64,000 bases of DNA from Sphingobium boeckii (GTDB lineage Bacteria; Pseudomonadota; Alphaproteobacteria; Sphingomonadales; Sphingomonadaceae). Below the pieces are notes generated by a model. It was given only the letters and a program-made list of their open reading frames with translations, was not told the DNA's origin and did not search any database. Both the position numbers and the translations under genes were made by a program. The number at the start of each line of letters is the position of its first letter. Within the stretch, counting starts at the first letter, position 1. This document shows, one piece after another, positions 54,303-63,522 of this stretch. The stretch is taken from assembly GCF_014199215.1 (NCBI RefSeq), contig NZ_JACIJC010000003.1, positions 372,001 to 436,000 of the forward strand. The letters run 5' to 3'.

Positions 54303-54845
54303 ATGAGCGAAAGGCGTAGCAGCGGCGGCAAGGAAAACACGGGCGACGAACGTCCGCGCGGCGGGCGCGCGCGCACGGTTTCCGAGATGCTGCCCGATAT
54401 CGGCCGCGCCGCATACCGTCGATTCGGGTTCGTGCAGAGCGCCGTGGTCAGCCGCTGGTCCGAAATCGTGGGCGAACGCTACGCGGGCGTATCCACGCCC
54501 GAATCGATCCGCTTCCCGCATGGCACGCGCGCCGATGGCGTACTGACATTGAGCGTGGTGGGCGCGCACGCGCCGATGATGCAGCATGTGGCACCCGAAA
54601 TCATCGAGCGGGTAAACCGCTTCTTCGGCTATAGCGCGGTGGCAAAGCTCGCGTTCAAACAGGGCGCGACCGCAAAGCCGTCAACCAAGCGCGCCGCGCC
54701 GCGCGCGCTCAAGCCCTTGTCTGTCGAATTGGGCGACAGTTTGCGCGCCATTGCCGACCCTGAACTGAAGGCCGTGCTCGAATCACTGGCGCAGGGCGTC
54801 GCGGCCACCCGCGGAGCCCCCATGGTCGGAGTGGACAAGAAGTGA
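54303..54845 (+). CDS. DUF721/DciA-like protein
   Basis: About 180 residues. The N-terminal half matches the DUF721 family (RRFGFVQSAVVSRWSEIVGE, RYAGVSTPESI), which includes DciA, the replicative-helicase loader of bacteria lacking DnaC. The C-terminal part is basic and alanine/lysine-rich. The ATG at 54303 has GGAG six bases upstream. It overlaps the first DsbA-like gene by four bases (GTGA). Role as a helicase loader is by family only. Confidence 0.75.
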   Translation: MSERRSSGGKENTGDERPRGGRARTVSEMLPDIGRAAYRRFGFVQSAVVSRWSEIVGERYAGVSTPESIRFPHGTRADGVLTLSVVGAHAPMMQHVAPEIIERVNRFFGYSAVAKLAFKQGATAKPSTKRAAPRALKPLSVELGDSLRAIADPELKAVLESLAQGVAATRGAPMVGVDKK

Positions 54846-55516
54846 AGCGTCTCGCTCTGGCTGCGCTGGCCGGCATCCTCTTGATCGCCGCGGCCCCGGC
54901 ACGGGACTGGACCACGGTCGGCGTGATGAAGCCCAATGGCAGCTATGTCATCGGCAATCCCGCGGCGAAGACCAAGCTGGTCGAATATCTGAGCTATACC
55001 TGCTCGCACTGCGCGGAATTCTCCCAGCAGGGCGCGGCGGTGCTGAAGCGCGATTATATCGCCAGGGGCCGGACCTCGATCGAAGTGCGTCACGCGATCC
55101 GCGACACCATGGATTATGCTGCAGCCTTGCTCGCGCGCTGCGATGGCCCTGCCAAATTCCTGGGGCATAGCGATGCGATTTTCGCCGCGCAGGGGGATTG
55201 GTATACGCAGGGTCTTTTCTTCGAAGCCAGCAACGGCAAGCGGCTTGCCGCGATGAACATCACCCAGCAACTCACCGCGCTCACTCTGGGTTCCGGGCTG
55301 GATTCGCTGATGCGCAAGCGCGGGATGAGCGAACAGCGCATCGGCGCGTGCCTCGCCAATGCTGCGCAGCAAAAATTGATGGAAGATCAGGCCAGCGAAG
55401 CCTGGGACACACGCAAGATTCCCGGTACGCCCGCCTTTTATCTGAACGGCGCGCTGGTAAAGGACACCGGAACCTGGGCTGCACTGAAGCCCAAATTGGA
55501 TGCCGCACTCAATTGA
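54842..55516 (+). CDS. DsbA-like periplasmic thioredoxin (first of tandem pair)
   Basis: 224 residues: a Sec signal (MKRLALAALAGILLIAAAPA), then a DsbA/thioredoxin fold with the active site TCSHC and the cis-proline-like RKIPGTPAFYLNG. Extra cysteines at LLARCDGP and GACLANA match those of the next gene. GTG start overlapping the DciA-like stop (GTGA). Likely a periplasmic disulfide oxidase or isomerase; the paralogue downstream shares CSHC. Confidence 0.85.
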   Translation: MKRLALAALAGILLIAAAPARDWTTVGVMKPNGSYVIGNPAAKTKLVEYLSYTCSHCAEFSQQGAAVLKRDYIARGRTSIEVRHAIRDTMDYAAALLARCDGPAKFLGHSDAIFAAQGDWYTQGLFFEASNGKRLAAMNITQQLTALTLGSGLDSLMRKRGMSEQRIGACLANAAQQKLMEDQASEAWDTRKIPGTPAFYLNGALVKDTGTWAALKPKLDAALN

Positions 55517-55542
55517 TACCATCACAGGAGCGTAACCCCGTC

Positions 55543-56274
55543 ATGAAGCTGAAATCCGCCCTCCCGATCCTGACCATCGCCATCGCGCTGGCCGCCTGCA
55601 GCAAGGAAGACGCCGGCAACAATGCTGCATCTTCCAACACCGCTGGCGTCACCGCACCCGCGGGCGCGCAATGGACCGAAACCGCTTCGAAGACGGAGGC
55701 CGGCGGCTTCCTGCTCGGCAATCCCGATGCCAAGGTGAAGTTGATCGAATATGGCGCCTTGAGCTGTTCGCATTGCGCCCAGTTTTCGGCTGAATCCTCG
55801 GCACCGATGAAGGCACTGATTGCAAAGGGCACGCTCAGCTATGAGATGCGCCCGTTCCTGCTCAACATTCTCGACATGCCCGCATTCCTGCTCGCGCGCT
55901 GCAATGGCCCGGTGCCCTATTTTCCGATTTCGGAGCAGATCTTCGCGGATCAGGCCAATTGGCTGGGCCTCGCGCAGCAGCTCACCCCCGCCGATCAGGC
56001 GGCGTGGCAGGGCTTGAAGCCCGAGCAGGTCGCGCCCCTGATCGCCGCCAAGCTCCAGCTCGATACCTTCGTGCAGCAACGCGGCGTCGCCCCTGAAAAG
56101 GCCAAGGCCTGCCTCTCGGACAAAGCCGCGATCGACGAACTTTCCAAGATCACCGAATCCGGCGTGAAGGAATTCGAGATCACCGGCACACCGACGTTCG
56201 TCGTCAATGGCACGGTCGAGCGCGTCGGCACCTGGAAGGATCTGGAGCCGATGCTGATCGCTGCGGGCGCCTGA
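55543..56274 (+). CDS. DsbA-like lipoprotein thioredoxin (second of tandem pair)
   Basis: 243 residues: signal peptide and lipobox LAAC (MKLKSALPILTIAIALAACS), a serine/asparagine-rich spacer, then a DsbA-like domain with SCSHC and the cis-proline-like EITGTPTFVVNG. Compared with the preceding gene it is membrane-anchored, while the catalytic motif CSHC and LLARCNGP are shared, so the two arose by duplication. Spacing of 26 bases; smc follows after 34 bases. Confidence 0.87.
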   Translation: MKLKSALPILTIAIALAACSKEDAGNNAASSNTAGVTAPAGAQWTETASKTEAGGFLLGNPDAKVKLIEYGALSCSHCAQFSAESSAPMKALIAKGTLSYEMRPFLLNILDMPAFLLARCNGPVPYFPISEQIFADQANWLGLAQQLTPADQAAWQGLKPEQVAPLIAAKLQLDTFVQQRGVAPEKAKACLSDKAAIDELSKITESGVKEFEITGTPTFVVNGTVERVGTWKDLEPMLIAAGA

Positions 56275-56308
56275 TCGCGCTTATGGGCCAGGCGGGGGCG
56301 CTGACCTC

Positions 56309-59300
56309 ATGAAGATCAAGCGCCTCAAGCTTTCGGGGTTCAAGAGCTTTGTCGATCCTGCAGAACTGCGGATCGAGCCGGGGCTGACGGGCATCGTCGG
56401 CCCCAATGGCTGCGGCAAATCCAATCTGCTCGAAGCCATCCGCTGGGTGATGGGCGAAAGCTCCGCCAAGTCGATGCGCGGCGGCGGGATGGAGGATGTG
56501 ATCTTCGCGGGGACCGCCACCCGCCCCGCGCGCAGCTTCGCCGAAGTCACCATCCTGACGGAACGCCCGGCGAGCGAAGTGATCGGGCCGATCGGTGCCG
56601 CCAATGATGGCGATGTCGAGGTGGTCCGCCGGATCGAGCGTGGCGCGGGTTCGGCTTACCGGGTGAACGGCCGCGATGTGCGCGCCAAGGATGTTTCGCT
56701 GCTGTTTGCCGACGCCGCCACGGGCGCGCATTCGCCCGCGCTCGTCAGTCAGGGCAAGATCAGCGCGGTGATCGCCGCCAAGCCGACCGAACGGCGGATG
56801 ATGCTGGAGGAAGCGGCCGGAATCGCCGGGCTGCATGTGCGCCGCAAGGATGCCGAGCAGAAGCTGCGCGCCACGGAAACCAATCTGGCGCGGCTGGACG
56901 AATTGCTGGCCGATATGGCGGTGCGCGCCGCCAATCTGAAGCGGCAGGCCAAGCAGGCCGAGCGCTATCGCAAACTCACCGAAGAGATCAAGATCGCCGA
57001 GGCGCGGCTGATCTTCGCGCGCTGGCGCGATGCGGCGGCAGCGGCGGATATCGCGCGCCAGGAGGCGCAATTGGCCGAGGATGCCGTCGCCAAGGCAAGC
57101 GAGGCGCAGCGCGGAGCGGCAGCCTGGCAGGCGCAGGCGACGCAGGCGCTGGCGGACAAGCGCAGCGCCGCGCAATCGGCGCGCGAAAAGGCGTCCGAGA
57201 CGGGGCACCGTCTGGCCTCGCTGCGCACCGAGCGCGCCGCGTTGGATCGCCGCCTGAACGAACTTGAGGCGCAACGCGCGCGGATGGCCGAGGATCGCGA
57301 ACGGGAAGGCGCATTGGCCAATGATGCGGCGGATGCGCTGGCCCGGCTTGGGGCCGAGAGCAAGGCGCTGGATGCGCGAATCAGCGCTGCGCAGAAAGAC
57401 CGGCCCGCAATGGAGGGCCGGGTCCGCGATGCCGAAGGGGCGGCGCGCGATGCCGAAGTGCTGTTGGCCAAAGCGCTGGCCGAGCAAGCCGGCGAAATGG
57501 CCGACGCACGCGTGGCGCAGGCGGCGTTCGCTACCGCGCGGGCCAGACTGGAACGCGCGATGCGCGAGGCTCAGAGATTGACCGGCGAGCGCGATGCCTT
57601 GGGCCAGGACGCACCGCTGATCGCGACACGCGACGGCCTACGCAAAACGCGCGAGGCGGCTGAGGCCGAAGCCGCTGCGGCATCAACGGCCATCGAACGC
57701 GCCGAAGCCGAGCGCACCGCCGCCGCCGCCGCACGAACCGAAGCGGAAAGCGCGATGTCTGCCGCGCAGGCCGCATTTTCAGCCCTCGAGGGCGAGGCCA
57801 AGGCGCTGATCCGCGCGGTTGATCAGAACAAATCGGGTGATCGTTTGCTTGACAGGATCAAGGCCGCGCCCGGCTACGAACGCGCATTGGCGGCGGCGCT
57901 GGGTGACGATCTGGATGCCGGGCTGGAGACGGGCGGCATTCGTTTCTGGGCGGGGGCCGAGGCGCTACCGGGTGATCCCGCCTTGCCCGCTGGCGCAACG
58001 CCGCTGGCCGCGCATGTCGAAGCGCCCGCGGCAATCGCCCGGCGTCTGTCCCAGATCGGCGTGATGGATGCAGACGATGGCGCGCCGCTGGCGGTGGGCC
58101 AGAGGATCGTGACCCGCGCCGGGGTCTTGCGCCGCTGGGACGGTTATGTGGCGAAGGAAGGCGGGGCCGCCGCGGCCGAGCGCCTGATCCGCCTCAATCG
58201 CCTGGCCGAAATCGAAGACCTGCTGCCCAAGGCCAAGCAGGCCGTGGACCAGGCGGGCGAAACCGCAAATGCCGCCAAAGCCGCCGTTGAGTCCGCGCGC
58301 ACCGCCGCCGATACAGCGCGCGCTTTGCTCGCCAGGGCCGAGCAAAGCGCGCGGTCCGCGGCGCGCGAGGAGGATCAGATCGCTGGTCAGATCGAACGCC
58401 TTGCCGCACGCCGCGCCGAAATGGTGGAGCGGATCGCGCGCGCCATCGCCGAACAAGGCGAAGCGGAAGCCGAAGCGGCCAGCGCCGAAACCGCGGTCAA
58501 GGCGCTGCCCGATGGCTCGGCCATGGCCGGGCGGGTGTCGGCGCTTCAATCCTCCAATGACGCCTCGCGCAGCGCCGTCGCGCAATTGAAGGCCGAAAGC
58601 GCCTCGCTGGATCGCAATATCGCCAGCGACCGCGAACGGCTGGCCGCCGCCAATGCAGAGGCCAAGGGCTGGCGTTCACGCGCGGGCGAAGCGGCCAAGC
58701 GCATCGAGGAAATGACACGCCGTGCCGCGGCGGGCGAGAAGGAGGCCGAGGAACTGGCCGATGCGCCTGCCCGGCTGGACAAGCAGATCGCGACGCTCGA
58801 CGAGGAAAGCCGCGCGCTGACTGCGGCCGCTGAAACGCTGATCACCAACGAGCGCGAGGCGGAGACGGCGCTGCGCAAAACCGAGGCCTTGCTGGCGGAA
58901 GCCGGCGAGGCGCTGGCGACGGTGCGCGAAGCACGCGCGGGTGCCGTGGCGCGCGCGGAAAATCAGGAACTCCGCCGGGTGGAGATGGGCCGCATCTCGG
59001 GCGAGCGCTTCGAATGCCCGCCGCCGGTGCTCCCCGAAAAGATCGGGTTCGACAGCGCGGACGTCGGCAGCGCGGAAAGCGAATCCGGACGCAATGACCG
59101 GCTCGTAATGGACCGCGAGCGGATCGGCCCGGTCAATCTCGTCGCGGAACAGGAACTGGCCGAGATCGAGGCCGAGCATGAGAAATCAACGGCGGAGCGC
59201 GACGAATTGGGTCAGGCGATCAACCGTCTGCGCGGCTCGATCGGCAGCCTGAACCGCGAAGGCCGCCAACGGCTGATGGCCGCGTTCGAGGCGGTGAACG

Positions 59301-59749
59301 GCCATTTCCAGCGGCTGTTCACCACCCTGTTCAACGGCGGGCAGGCGCATCTGGAACTGGTCGATTCCGATGACCCGCTGGAGGCCGGCCTGGAAATCCT
59401 CGCGCAGCCGCCAGGCAAGAAGCTCGCAACGCTGACGCTGCTATCCGGTGGCGAACAGGCGCTGACCGCAGTGGCGCTGATCTTCGGGCTGTTCCTCACC
59501 AATCCCGCCCCGATCTGCGTGCTGGACGAAGTGGATGCCCCGCTGGACGACGCCAATATCGAGCGTTTCTGCGATCTGCTCGATGCGATGGTGGGCGAAA
59601 CCGACACGCGATACCTGATCGTGACGCACAATGCCGTGACGATGAGCCGGATGCACCGCTTGTTCGGCGTGACCATGATCGAGCAAGGCGTGAGCCGGCT
59701 TGTATCCGTGGATCTGGGCGGGGCCGAGCAATTGCTGGCGGCTGAGTGA
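56309..59749 (+). CDS. smc: Chromosome segregation protein SMC
   Basis: The condensin ATPase that organises chromosomes with ScpAB (encoded at 12.6-14 kb). N-terminal Walker A VGPNGCGKSNLLEAIRWVMG, then very long alanine/arginine/glutamate-rich coiled coils, a hinge near the middle (about residues 510-620), and C-terminal signature TLTLLSGGEQALTAVAL with Walker B ICVLDEVDAPLDD. 1146 residues, normal. Transcribed with the DsbA-like genes. Confidence 0.97.
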   Translation: MKIKRLKLSGFKSFVDPAELRIEPGLTGIVGPNGCGKSNLLEAIRWVMGESSAKSMRGGGMEDVIFAGTATRPARSFAEVTILTERPASEVIGPIGAANDGDVEVVRRIERGAGSAYRVNGRDVRAKDVSLLFADAATGAHSPALVSQGKISAVIAAKPTERRMMLEEAAGIAGLHVRRKDAEQKLRATETNLARLDELLADMAVRAANLKRQAKQAERYRKLTEEIKIAEARLIFARWRDAAAAADIARQEAQLAEDAVAKASEAQRGAAAWQAQATQALADKRSAAQSAREKASETGHRLASLRTERAALDRRLNELEAQRARMAEDREREGALANDAADALARLGAESKALDARISAAQKDRPAMEGRVRDAEGAARDAEVLLAKALAEQAGEMADARVAQAAFATARARLERAMREAQRLTGERDALGQDAPLIATRDGLRKTREAAEAEAAAASTAIERAEAERTAAAAARTEAESAMSAAQAAFSALEGEAKALIRAVDQNKSGDRLLDRIKAAPGYERALAAALGDDLDAGLETGGIRFWAGAEALPGDPALPAGATPLAAHVEAPAAIARRLSQIGVMDADDGAPLAVGQRIVTRAGVLRRWDGYVAKEGGAAAAERLIRLNRLAEIEDLLPKAKQAVDQAGETANAAKAAVESARTAADTARALLARAEQSARSAAREEDQIAGQIERLAARRAEMVERIARAIAEQGEAEAEAASAETAVKALPDGSAMAGRVSALQSSNDASRSAVAQLKAESASLDRNIASDRERLAAANAEAKGWRSRAGEAAKRIEEMTRRAAAGEKEAEELADAPARLDKQIATLDEESRALTAAAETLITNEREAETALRKTEALLAEAGEALATVREARAGAVARAENQELRRVEMGRISGERFECPPPVLPEKIGFDSADVGSAESESGRNDRLVMDRERIGPVNLVAEQELAEIEAEHEKSTAERDELGQAINRLRGSIGSLNREGRQRLMAAFEAVNGHFQRLFTTLFNGGQAHLELVDSDDPLEAGLEILAQPPGKKLATLTLLSGGEQALTAVALIFGLFLTNPAPICVLDEVDAPLDDANIERFCDLLDAMVGETDTRYLIVTHNAVTMSRMHRLFGVTMIEQGVSRLVSVDLGGAEQLLAAE

Positions 59750-59767
59750 ATATTTCGCCTATTCACC

Positions 59768-59843
59768 CGTTTGTCCCGAGCGTAGTCGAGGGACGTGGGG
59801 ACACATCCGGAACGTGTCTCGACTGCGCTCGACACCAACGGAT
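59768..59843. repeat. Family B palindromic repeat between smc and the UdgX-DUF4130 gene
   Basis: CCGTTTGTCCCGAGCGTAGT (59768-59787) pairs with a copy on the right that ends CGACACCAACGG, with inner arms CGAGGGACGT and ACGTGTCTCG. It lies 18 bases after the smc stop in a convergent gap and may act as a transcription end. Confidence 0.75.
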
Positions 59844-59872
59844 TTATTAAAGTTAGGGGACTTTTGTAGCGA

Positions 59873-61246
59873 TCATCCCAGACTGGCCACGGCCCCCTTC
59901 AAATCCTCCACGAACCGCACCCGCTCCTGCGCGGCCATTGCCTCATCAGGCAATCGCAGCAAATAGCTCGGATGCACGGTGATCCAGCCGTTCCCGCCAC
60001 CCGGCACTTCCATCAGCCGTCCGCGGGACTTGCCGATCGGCATCGCCTTGCCGAACACCGATCGCACCGCCGTCGCGCCGAGTGCGATCGTCAACGCGGG
60101 CTTCACGATCATCAGTTCCTGCTCGATCCACCAGCGGCAGGCCTTGATCTCGCTCACCTCCGGGGTCTGGTGGATGCGCCGCTTGCCCCGTGGCTCGAAT
60201 TTGAAATGCTTGACCGCATTGGTGACATAGACGCTGGCCCGGTCGATCCCAGCCTCTTCAAGCGCGCGATCGAACACCTGCCCGGCCGGACCGACGAATG
60301 GCTGTCCCTGCAGATCCTCCTGATCGCCTGGCTGCTCGCCCACAAACATGATCCGCGCGTCCACCGGGCCTTCGCCGAACACCGTCTGTGTCGCTTGACG
60401 GTGGAGAGGACAGCGCGTGCAGCCCATCGCTTCTTCACGCAGCGCCGCCCACGCGGCTTCACTATTGCCACCGGGCAGCGTGCGCGGGGCGGTAACAATC
60501 ATCCGCGCCTCCCGCGCCTGCGCACCGGCGATAAGCGCCCGCACCAAAGCGGTTTCAGGCATGTTCTTCCAATATTTCTTCGGCATTTCCTTCAGCATCG
60601 CGCCCTTCTTCAGTCGCGCCGGATTGAAGATGGAGGCATAATAGGTCTTCCATACCTCCTCTACCGGATCGCCATCGGGCGCGTCGCTTTTGGTCGCGCC
60701 CGGCCCCTCGGTCAGCGTATCGCCGTCCCAATGCAGCGACACCTCGGGCGTCAGGATCGACCAGTGCATCGTGGCGAAGCGGCGCACGAAGAAGCCGGCA
60801 TTGGCGCGCACGATATGATGATCCGGCTCAAACCAGGCGACGAAGCGCCCATCCAGTTCGCGAAAGCGCAGAAATGCGCGCATCTTATGGATGTCACGGC
60901 GAACAGACTTGGCCATGTCCTCCAGCCGGCGCAGCAATGGATCAGCGCGATCTTGCATCGCGCCGGGTTGGTCCCGAATGCGCAGCAACAGCGTGTAGAG
61001 TAGCGAGAAACGTGCCGGATCATGATGGAGGATCGCCGATTTCGCTAGATCGACGAAAGGCCGGGGAACGGAAAATGCCGCTTCGGTCGTCGCCATTGGC
61101 GAACCGGCTTCGGCAAACAGATCGCACGGCGCATCACCCACCTGCCAGATCACGGCATCGGGCGGCATATCTGCCAGCGCGAGCGCGCGCGCGGCTTGCC
61201 TCCAGCCATCGAAATCGTCTTCATCGGCGAGGGCAATCGAACGCAT
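59873..61246 (-). CDS. udgX: UdgX-type uracil-DNA enzyme fused to DUF4130
   Basis: A 457-residue two-domain protein. The N-terminal half resembles DUF4130 (VIWQVGDAPCDLFAEAG, SVRRDIHKMRAFLRFRE, MHWSILTPEVSLHWDG). The C-terminal half (about 265-455) is a family 4-like uracil-DNA glycosylase with GEQPGDQEDLQGQPFVGPAG and the UdgX-specific KRRIH loop (residues 355-359). In mycobacterial UdgX the histidine of this loop forms a covalent bond to uracil-containing DNA. A CxxC pair (CTRC) fits the Fe-S site. Start at the ATG 61246 (MRSIALADEDDFDGW). Domain order and motif are seen; the covalent activity is inferred. Confidence 0.9.
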   Translation of the reverse strand: MRSIALADEDDFDGWRQAARALALADMPPDAVIWQVGDAPCDLFAEAGSPMATTEAAFSVPRPFVDLAKSAILHHDPARFSLLYTLLLRIRDQPGAMQDRADPLLRRLEDMAKSVRRDIHKMRAFLRFRELDGRFVAWFEPDHHIVRANAGFFVRRFATMHWSILTPEVSLHWDGDTLTEGPGATKSDAPDGDPVEEVWKTYYASIFNPARLKKGAMLKEMPKKYWKNMPETALVRALIAGAQAREARMIVTAPRTLPGGNSEAAWAALREEAMGCTRCPLHRQATQTVFGEGPVDARIMFVGEQPGDQEDLQGQPFVGPAGQVFDRALEEAGIDRASVYVTNAVKHFKFEPRGKRRIHQTPEVSEIKACRWWIEQELMIVKPALTIALGATAVRSVFGKAMPIGKSRGRLMEVPGGGNGWITVHPSYLLRLPDEAMAAQERVRFVEDLKGAVASLG

Positions 61247-61261
61247 CTTCGTCAACCTATG

Positions 61262-61344
61262 CCGTTCGGGCTGAGCCTGTCGAAGCCCTTCACTTCACGA
61301 GGTATGAAGAAAAAAGAGGCTTCGACAGGCTCAGCCCGAACGGC
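61262..61344. repeat. Family A palindromic repeat between udgX and the hemerythrin gene
   Basis: CCGTTCGGGCTGAGCCTGTC (61262-61281) and its near-perfect complement ending at 61344 bracket a purine-rich loop. It lies just upstream of the UdgX start and downstream of the hemerythrin gene on the same strand, so it would fall in a shared transcript. Confidence 0.82.
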
Positions 61345-61352
61345 GTTACACT

Positions 61353-61808
61353 TTATTTCGCGCGTTCCAATTCCGCCGGTTTGCGCTTGCGGAAGGTCTC
61401 TGCAAGTTGATCCTCCTCCGCCTTGGTCAATTCCTTGGCGGCATCGGGGAACATCTCTTCTTCTTCCTCGTCGATATGATGCTCGTAGCGATGCTTCATC
61501 GCGCGGAAGCGCGTCAGCCAGCCCGATGACGAGAAATCCATTTCGACCAGTTCCTCCAGGAAATCGTCGATCTCCTTGTGTTCGGATACGGAATGCTGCG
61601 CATCCTCGCGCAGATCGGGCTTGGCCAGCATCGTCGCATAAAGCGATTCCTCCTCCGCCGCGGCATGGGCCGTCACTTCCACGCGAAATGCTTCGAACAG
61701 GCTGCGGCGCCGTTCGCTGTCGCCCTTGGTCTCGTCGATACTGGCCAGCAATTCGCGGTGCCGGTCGTGATCCTGTTTCAGTCGTTCGAAGATTTCGGCA
61801 GTCGCCAT
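61353..61808 (-). CDS. Hemerythrin HHE cation-binding domain protein
   Basis: 151 residues. Histidine and glutamate residues of the HHE four-helix bundle are spaced as expected (QDHDRHRELL, THAAAEEESLYATM, SEHKEIDDFL, MKHRYEHHIDEEEEEMFP). Such proteins bind a di-iron centre and are linked to oxygen or nitrosative stress. I use the ATG at 61808 with GGAGG about 6 bases upstream. An EcfG-like promoter (one mismatch) precedes it. Confidence 0.85.
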   Translation of the reverse strand: MATAEIFERLKQDHDRHRELLASIDETKGDSERRRSLFEAFRVEVTAHAAAEEESLYATMLAKPDLREDAQHSVSEHKEIDDFLEELVEMDFSSSGWLTRFRAMKHRYEHHIDEEEEEMFPDAAKELTKAEEDQLAETFRKRKPAELERAK

Positions 61809-61839
61809 CGTCGTTCCTCCGGTCAATTTCCGGAAGCTC

Positions 61840-61864
61840 AACGAGCACATCCCTGATTGGTTTC
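61840..61864 (-). promoter_or_regulatory. Candidate EcfG-like promoter of the hemerythrin gene
   Basis: Read on the minus strand, GAAAC (61864-61860), 16 bases, then CGTT (61843-61840). The -10 and spacer are as in the EcfG consensus; the -35 has A for G at the second base. It is 31 bases before the ATG. Hemerythrin proteins occur in EcfG regulons elsewhere. Confidence 0.35.
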
Positions 61865-62225
61865 AACCCGCCAGCGCGTGCGCGCCCAGAAACACGGCCG
61901 ATCCAAGGAAGGGCAGCAAGATAGCCGCGATCCACAGCCGCATTCGTTCGCGCCGGAAATGGGTCGATATCTCCGCGGGGCCGAGCGGCTCGCGCGTCAG
62001 CGCTTCCCAACGCGCCTCGATCTTCGAAATCGCGGGGATCGCGAAGCCGACCAGGATCGCGATGCCCAGCAAATTGATCCAGCGCCACCCGGTATAGCCC
62101 GATACCGCAACGAAGCAGAGGATATGCAGGAGCGTGAAAACGAGCAAAGCGGCCGCCGCATTGTTGGAAATGCGCCGCTTCCACCGATCCTGATCGTCGG
62201 TCAGCACCGCTGCCATCCACTCCAT
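61863..62225 (-). CDS. Small membrane protein of unknown function
   Basis: About 120 residues with three hydrophobic helices (LLVFTLLHILCFVAVSGYTG; INLLGIAILVGFAIPAI; LWIAAILLPFLGSAVFLG) separated by basic and acidic loops. No family recognised. I use the ATG at 62225 (MEWMAAVLTDDQDRWKRR); an ATG three codons later is also possible. It lies between the radical-SAM and hemerythrin genes on the same strand. Confidence 0.6.
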   Translation of the reverse strand: MEWMAAVLTDDQDRWKRRISNNAAAALLVFTLLHILCFVAVSGYTGWRWINLLGIAILVGFAIPAISKIEARWEALTREPLGPAEISTHFRRERMRLWIAAILLPFLGSAVFLGAHALAG

Positions 62226-62275
62226 GCCGTCGTAACCCCGCCCTCTTGGCGCAAGCGGGGCGGGCAAGGCAATGC

Positions 62276-63520
62276 TTAGCCACCGAATAATTCGAGCTGT
62301 TCACGCTTCGGTGCCACGATGGGCCTTAGATCAGCGCGGTCCGCCAGCACCACCGGTCGCCAGTCCGCCGCCACGATGAAAGGCCGGATCCTGGCGAGCG
62401 ATACCGTGAGGCGCGCCACATCAGCCAATCGCAATGTGCGCCAGCGCCGTGATGCGATGATGCCGTTGACTGCTTTCACGCCCAGTCCGGGTATCCTCAG
62501 CAGCATTTCCCGCGGTGCGCGGTTGACGTCCACCGGAAAGCCGCCGCGGAATTTCAATGCCCAGGCAAGTTTGGGATCGATATCGAGCGGCAGCATCCCG
62601 CTCTCGTCCGCGGCCGCAGCCACCTCCTGCGCGGCAAAGCCATAAAAGCGTATCAGCCAGTCCGATTGATAGAGCCGGTGCTCCCGCATCAGCGGCGGCC
62701 GCTGCAGGGGCAGGATCGCGCTGGCGTCCGGAATCGGGCTGAAGGCCGAATAATAGACGCGGCGCAGACCGAAGCGGCCGTAAAGCGAATCCGCACGCAC
62801 CACGATATCGCCGTCCGTGGCGCTGTCCGCCCCCACGATCATCTGGGTGGATTGGCCGGCGGGCGCGAATTTGGGTGCGCTCTTATACTTTTTGCGCGCA
62901 TCCTTATTGTCCACGATCGCTGTTTTCACGTCTGCCATGGCGCCTTCGATCTGCGTCGCGGATTTCTCGGGTGCCAATCGCTTCAAGCCACCCACCGTCG
63001 GCAATTCGACGTTGATCGACACGCGGTCCGCATGAAGCCCCGCCTGATGCACCAATTCCGGATCGGCATCGGGGATGGTTTTCAGATGGATGTAGCCGCG
63101 GAAATCATGATCCTCCCGCAGCGACCGCGCCACCTCCACAATCTGTTCCATCGTATAATTGGAAGACCGGATGATGCCCGAGGAGAGAAACAGCCCCTCG
63201 ATATAATTGCGCCGATAGAAAGAAAGCGTGAGATCCACCACCTCCTTCGCCGAAAAGCGCGCGCGGCGCACATTCGAGCTCTTGCGATTGATGCAATAAT
63301 GGCAATCGAAGATGCAGCTATTGGTGAGCAAGATTTTGAGCAGGGAAATACAGCGGCCATCCGGCGCATAGGCATGGCAAATCCCCATGCCTTCGGTCGA
63401 TCCGATGCCCTTCCCGCCCCGGCTATCGCGCTTCACCGTGCCCGATGACGAACAGGACGCATCATATTTCGCGGCATCGGCGAGGATAGCGAGCTTTTGA
63501 CGAGTATCCAACTGGGCCAT
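62276..63520 (-). CDS. Radical-SAM putative DNA modification/repair protein
   Basis: A 414-residue radical SAM enzyme: cluster ligands CIFDCHYC (C-x3-C-x2-C; residues 69-76) and a C-terminal helix-hairpin-helix DNA-binding motif (LLRIPGLGVKAVNGIIASRR). It matches the conserved family annotated as putative DNA modification/repair radical SAM protein, which commonly occurs with UdgX/DUF4130 proteins. In this window the UdgX fusion gene is 1 kb away. I use the ATG at 63520 (MAQLDTRQKLAILADAAKYD); an ATG seven codons upstream would include the LexA-like box. Confidence 0.85.
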   Translation of the reverse strand: MAQLDTRQKLAILADAAKYDASCSSSGTVKRDSRGGKGIGSTEGMGICHAYAPDGRCISLLKILLTNSCIFDCHYCINRKSSNVRRARFSAKEVVDLTLSFYRRNYIEGLFLSSGIIRSSNYTMEQIVEVARSLREDHDFRGYIHLKTIPDADPELVHQAGLHADRVSINVELPTVGGLKRLAPEKSATQIEGAMADVKTAIVDNKDARKKYKSAPKFAPAGQSTQMIVGADSATDGDIVVRADSLYGRFGLRRVYYSAFSPIPDASAILPLQRPPLMREHRLYQSDWLIRFYGFAAQEVAAAADESGMLPLDIDPKLAWALKFRGGFPVDVNRAPREMLLRIPGLGVKAVNGIIASRRWRTLRLADVARLTVSLARIRPFIVAADWRPVVLADRADLRPIVAPKREQLELFGG

Positions 63521-63522
63521 TT

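Noticed and set aside
61196-61924. Open frame containing FGLSLSKPF
   Set aside because: Translation of a family A repeat and antisense to the hemerythrin and UdgX genes.
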